Of a DNA stretch of 64,000 nucleotides, positions 60,274 through 64,000 are shown one piece after another. Within the stretch, counting starts at the first letter, position 1. Every line of letters starts with the position of its first letter. A model generated the notes under the pieces. That model worked only from the letters and a program-made list of their open reading frames with translations, had not been told where the DNA came from and did no database searches. Position numbers and translations under genes: made by a program. This DNA is from Dehalococcoidales bacterium (lineage in GTDB: Bacteria; Chloroflexota; Dehalococcoidia; Lucifugimonadales; Lucifugimonadaceae), in assembly GCA_009937255.1 (NCBI GenBank), contig JAACCT010000015.1, positions 55,431 through 119,430 on the forward strand. Reading direction: 5' to 3'.

Positions 60274-61788
60274 CTATGAAATAAGTTCTTTCAAATCAGA
60301 AACATCTCTGTCAGATCTTAGTCTTCCAAGAGCCTTTCTTTCTATTTGACGAATTCTCTCTCGCGTAAGACTTAGATCTCTTCCAATTTCTTCAAGAGTT
60401 CTAGGTTTTCCATCTGTTATTCCAAATCGTAATTCGAGTACTTTTCTTTCTCTATCATTCAATTGACTTAAGACTGCATCAATATGACTTCTCATAGATG
60501 ATTGAGCAGCAACTTCAGGAGGAGTAGGAGTGGAATCATCTTCAATTAAGTCTCCAAGCTCATTTTCTCCTTCTTCTCCAATAGGAGTTTCAAGCGAAAC
60601 AGGTTCCTGGGCCATCTTTAAAATTTCTGCAACTTTATTAGGTTGCATTTCTAATCTATCGGATAATTCTTGAATAGAAGGTTCTCTATTATATTCTTGA
60701 GCAAGCTCTCTTCTTGATCGCATGATTTTATTTAAAGTTTCTACTACATGAACTGGTATTCTGATAGTCCTTGCTTGATCTGCAATAGCTCTAGTGATTC
60801 CTTGTCTAATCCACCAAGTTGCATAAGTGGAAAATTTAAACCCTTTTCTGAAATCAAATTTTTCAATAGCTCTCATTAATCCTATGTTTCCTTCTTGGAT
60901 TAAATCTAGCATTGATAATCCTCTATTCAGATGTTTTTTTGCTACTGATACAACAAGTCTAAGATTAGCTTCTCCTAAATGTTTTCTAGCTTTTTCACCT
61001 TCTTCTTTTAAAATCTGTAAATGTTGTTTTAAATTATTAGAATTTACTTTAGATAGTATTTCACCAAAGTTCTTAATAGGTTTTTCTATAATTAATTTTG
61101 AATCATTAGTGAACTTTTCCGGTATCAGTCTTCTTACTATAGATCACTCAATTAATTTTTCTTGAGTTTCTTCTAGTGGAATTCCTGTACTATCAGAAAC
61201 ATATTTAGCGGCTTGTAAGAAAATCTCATCAACTTTTTGTCCATCAATTATTTCTCTTATACCTTCATCATTAGTTAAATCTGATAGTAAAATTGATTCT
61301 TTAATATTTAGAAATTTTTTCAAAGATTTTATTACTTCAGAAAGATTAGAAATATTTTCTAATGATTTTTCTATAATAAATAAATTTAAATCTTTATTTA
61401 AATAAAAATCATTAGTGTAATCAAGTTCTTCTTCAGAAAAATCTGATGGTAAAACTAAAATCTTTTTTAAATAAATAGAACTTTCTATTGATCTTGCTAA
61501 AATAACTTCATCTTTTGCAGATAGTAAGCTTACTTTTCCTATTTCTTTAAGATACATCCTTACAGTATCATTACTTAATTCAGAATCATCTTTAGCTTTT
61601 TTTGTATCTCTATTTGATTCTCTTTCTTGTTCCCAACTTGTTAATTCTGAGCTTGAGAAAGATTTAAGATCTTGTTCTTCTTCGTTAGCTTCATCTTCTA
61701 AGCCTGATTTACCTGATCTGTGTATTTTTTCTTCATCATCAAAATCTTCTTCTAAGCCATTTTCTTCTTCGTTTGATTTTTCAACCAA
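60274..61788 (-). pseudogene. rpoD: RNA polymerase primary sigma factor (sigma-70/RpoD type), interrupted by in-frame TGA at 61144..61146
   Basis: Both ORFs lie in one frame. N part has region 1.2 (DTVRMYLKEIGKVSLLSAKDEVILARSIE). Between the ORFs the frame reads [91 protein letters not shown] part has regions 2-4 ([48 protein letters not shown]). Confidence 0.92.
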
Positions 61789-61833
61789 TTGTTCTCTCCT
61801 TTTTTTCCCTCAAAAGTATATGTTATTTCATTT

Positions 61834-61877
61834 CAAGCAAAAAAAGAACCTATATTTAATACAGGTTTTTTAGCTTG
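61834..61877. repeat. Imperfect long inverted repeat/hairpin between sigma factor gene and aminotransferase
   Basis: CAAGC-AAAAAAAGAACCT-atatttaatac-AGGTTTTTTA-GCTTG. Confidence 0.7.
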
Positions 61878-61939
61878 CCTCTTCTTTGTTATGAATGTAA
61901 TCTAAAAAAAATATATTTTTTGTATAAAGAGGACTATAA

Positions 61940-63142
61940 ATGAGTAAATTTAATTTTGATAATCTGTGGTCAGAAAAATCCACTGATGCACAAAGAATCA
62001 TTACTGATCATGCTAAATATGATTTTGCTGTTGCATATCCACCTTTTGAGGGAGTTCCTTTAGATGGGCTTATAGATGGTCTAAGAACTAAAGTTGATGC
62101 AGATTCACAAAAAGTTGCAATTGAAATGGCATACTATCCACATGTTCAAGGAGATGAATCACTTAGAGAATTTACATCTAAAAAACTTTTGGATGACAGG
62201 GGAATAAAATGTGATAAAGAATCACTAGTCTTATGTAATGGTTCTGGTGAGGCTATTGGATTACTTATCCAAGCTTTAATAGACCCTGATGACTATGTTA
62301 TTACAGAGCAATTTGTTTATATGGGAACAACAAAACAATTAACTTACTTTAATGCAAATATTGTTGGTTCTCCAACCGATGAAAAAGGTTTAATCCCAGA
62401 AAAATTAGAAGAAACTATTTTAGATATTAAGAATAAACATGGTGTAAATCCAAAAATGCTTTATACAATACCGGAAAGTCAAAACCCTACAGGGTCGACT
62501 TTACCAAAGCAGAGAAGAATAGAAATAATTGAAATTTGTAAAAAATATGGAATTCCAATTTTAGAAGATGATTGTTATGTAGATAACAGATTTGCAGGAG
62601 AGCCTGAACCAGCTTTTGCATCACTTGATGATTCAGGAATGGTAATTTATGTAGGTTCTTTTTCAAAATTAATAGCCCCTGGTTTAAGAATGGGATATTT
62701 TACAGCTAGTGAAGAAGTGATTGATAGAGCTTTATCAGTAAAGATTGGATCTGGTCCCAATCAGTTTACTTCCTATGCTATTGATGGATTCTTAAGAAGT
62801 AATTTAGAATCACATAGAAATGAATATAATAGATTACTAAAAGGTAAGAAAGAATCAATGGAAAAAGGTTTGATAGAAGCTTTTTCAAATACAAAAGTAA
62901 AATGGTCCTCACCTGAAGGAGGTTGTTATACTTGGCTTGAGATGACAGATGGGACTAATCTTTCTGAAATTAGAGATGAAGTTTTCACTAGAGGAGTAGG
63001 TTATATTAGTGGAGACAATTTTGCTCCTAACGGTGATGGTCAAAATATGGCTAGATTGTGTTTTGCATTTGAAACTGTTGAAAAAAATTATGAAGGAATA
63101 AAGGAATTTGCATCAATACTTAAAGATCTTAAGGCAATTTAA
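61940..63142 (+). CDS. PLP-dependent aminotransferase class I/II (2-aminoadipate aminotransferase/MocR-domain-like)
   Basis: LVLCNGSGEAIGLLIQALIDPDDYVITEQF, YTIPESQNPTGSTLPKQRR, LEDDCYVDNRF, VGSFSKLIAPGLRMGYF. Confidence 0.92.
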   Translation: MSKFNFDNLWSEKSTDAQRIITDHAKYDFAVAYPPFEGVPLDGLIDGLRTKVDADSQKVAIEMAYYPHVQGDESLREFTSKKLLDDRGIKCDKESLVLCNGSGEAIGLLIQALIDPDDYVITEQFVYMGTTKQLTYFNANIVGSPTDEKGLIPEKLEETILDIKNKHGVNPKMLYTIPESQNPTGSTLPKQRRIEIIEICKKYGIPILEDDCYVDNRFAGEPEPAFASLDDSGMVIYVGSFSKLIAPGLRMGYFTASEEVIDRALSVKIGSGPNQFTSYAIDGFLRSNLESHRNEYNRLLKGKKESMEKGLIEAFSNTKVKWSSPEGGCYTWLEMTDGTNLSEIRDEVFTRGVGYISGDNFAPNGDGQNMARLCFAFETVEKNYEGIKEFASILKDLKAI

Positions 63143-64000
63143 GAATTTTTATAAATTTCAATTTCTTCATTATTGCCAATATAAAGTCCAACTCTTTGGT
63201 GAAGATCTAAAGGCTGTATATCTAATATTTTTTCATTACCGTCAGTTGCATTCCCCTCAGTATTCTGGGCTATAAATGCTAATGGGTTACATTCATAAAT
63301 TAATCTTAATCTTCCTATGCCAGTAGTTGAATCTACAGGATAAGCAAAAACTCCACCTTTCAATAAATTTCTATGAAAGTCAGCAACTAATGATCCTACG
63401 TATCTTGATGTATATTTTCCTAAATCTCCAGATTTTAATTTACTAATCCATCTTTTATCTTTGTCCGTAAATTTATTCCAATTAGATTCGTTTACTGAAT
63501 AAACTTTTGAATTACCATGATTAATATGTTCATTTGTTAAAATTTCTAATCCATTATTATCAAATGAAAACATAGAAGTATTAGATTTTTTTGAAAGACA
63601 CATTACAGTTGATGAGCCATAAACTGTGTAACCTGCAAGTATTATATTTTTCCCTTTTTGCAGTAGATTTGCTTTATCAGTTTCGTCAGAATTTACTTTT
63701 TTGTAAATTGCAAAAATCGTACCTATTGTTACTGCAACATCTATATTTGATGATCCATCTAAAGGGTCAAAAACAACTATATATTTTGCTTCTTGGTTAT
63801 TAGTTTTTACAGATATTATAGTTTCGTTTTCTTCAGAACCCATAGCAAAAACATTGCCTGTTTTCGAAAGATTAGATACTAACAAATTATTTGCAAATTC
63901 ATCTAGTTTTTCGACATGTTCTCCTTGGATATTGATTTCCCCAGTTTTGCCAATTAAATTATTTTTCCCAGATTCTCTAATAGCTTGAGAAATTTCGTAA
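63139..64000 (-). CDS. fbp: Fructose-1,6-bisphosphatase class I (N-terminus beyond window end)
   Basis: The frame is open past the listed ORF start to base 64000 (YEISQAIRESGKNNLIGKTGEINIQGEHVEKLDEFANNLLVSNLSKTGNVFAMGSEENE). VFDPLDGSSNIDVAVTIGTIFAIY; YVGSLVADFHRNLLKGGVFAYP. Confidence 0.95.
   Translation of the reverse strand, partial: YEISQAIRESGKNNLIGKTGEINIQGEHVEKLDEFANNLLVSNLSKTGNVFAMGSEENETIISVKTNNQEAKYIVVFDPLDGSSNIDVAVTIGTIFAIYKKVNSDETDKANLLQKGKNIILAGYTVYGSSTVMCLSKKSNTSMFSFDNNGLEILTNEHINHGNSKVYSVNESNWNKFTDKDKRWISKLKSGDLGKYTSRYVGSLVADFHRNLLKGGVFAYPVDSTTGIGRLRLIYECNPLAFIAQNTEGNATDGNEKILDIQPLDLHQRVGLYIGNNEEIEIYKNS

Noticed and set aside
60274-60912. Independent short sigma factor gene starting at ATG 60912
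   Set aside because: Upstream in-frame sequence encodes conserved region 2.1 ([20 protein letters not shown]), so 60912 is an internal Met of an interrupted gene.
61144-61146. TGA recoded as tryptophan or selenocysteine genome-wide
   Set aside because: TGA terminates other genes here (e.g. nuoL at 28467..28469) and Trp is TGG throughout. The Rdx protein uses Cys-Cys. No SECIS-like context was recognised.

Overview
AT-rich, gene-dense bacterial chromosomal window. I found no rRNA, CRISPR array, transposase or phage genes. Gene content (enolase-superfamily expansion, MFS/SDR/GMC/VOC catabolic genes, complex I without nuoEFG, type-E-like SDH) resembles streamlined marine heterotrophs such as SAR202-like Chloroflexota; this taxonomy is inference only. 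Core blocks: thiD and a pab operon; xdhC/mocA; one CAU-anticodon tRNA; four enolase-superfamily genes with a sulfite-oxidase-like/FNR-like redox pair; lipB and thrC; an 11-subunit nuoABCDHIJKLMN operon with a small extra ORF; nadK and NUDIX; sdhA-sdhB-CCG protein; mdh; an acyl-CoA carboxylase beta subunit; folP/folK; glycyl-tRNA synthetase; a 44-54 kb accessory catabolic block containing a split D-glutamate-cyclase-like pair; three tandem NHL/beta-propeller genes; malate synthase; a primary sigma factor; fbp. Three housekeeping genes are interrupted: sdhA (in-frame TAA), malate synthase (-1 in a 7-nt homopolymer) and the sigma-70 gene (in-frame TGA). Most interesting items: these three interruptions, the split DGLUCY-like operon, tandem enolase paralogs lacking the canonical His/Asp catalytic motifs, an unrecognised 459-aa protein, a degenerate vWA-like membrane protein, and several intergenic inverted or direct repeats, including a perfect 17-bp inverted repeat.
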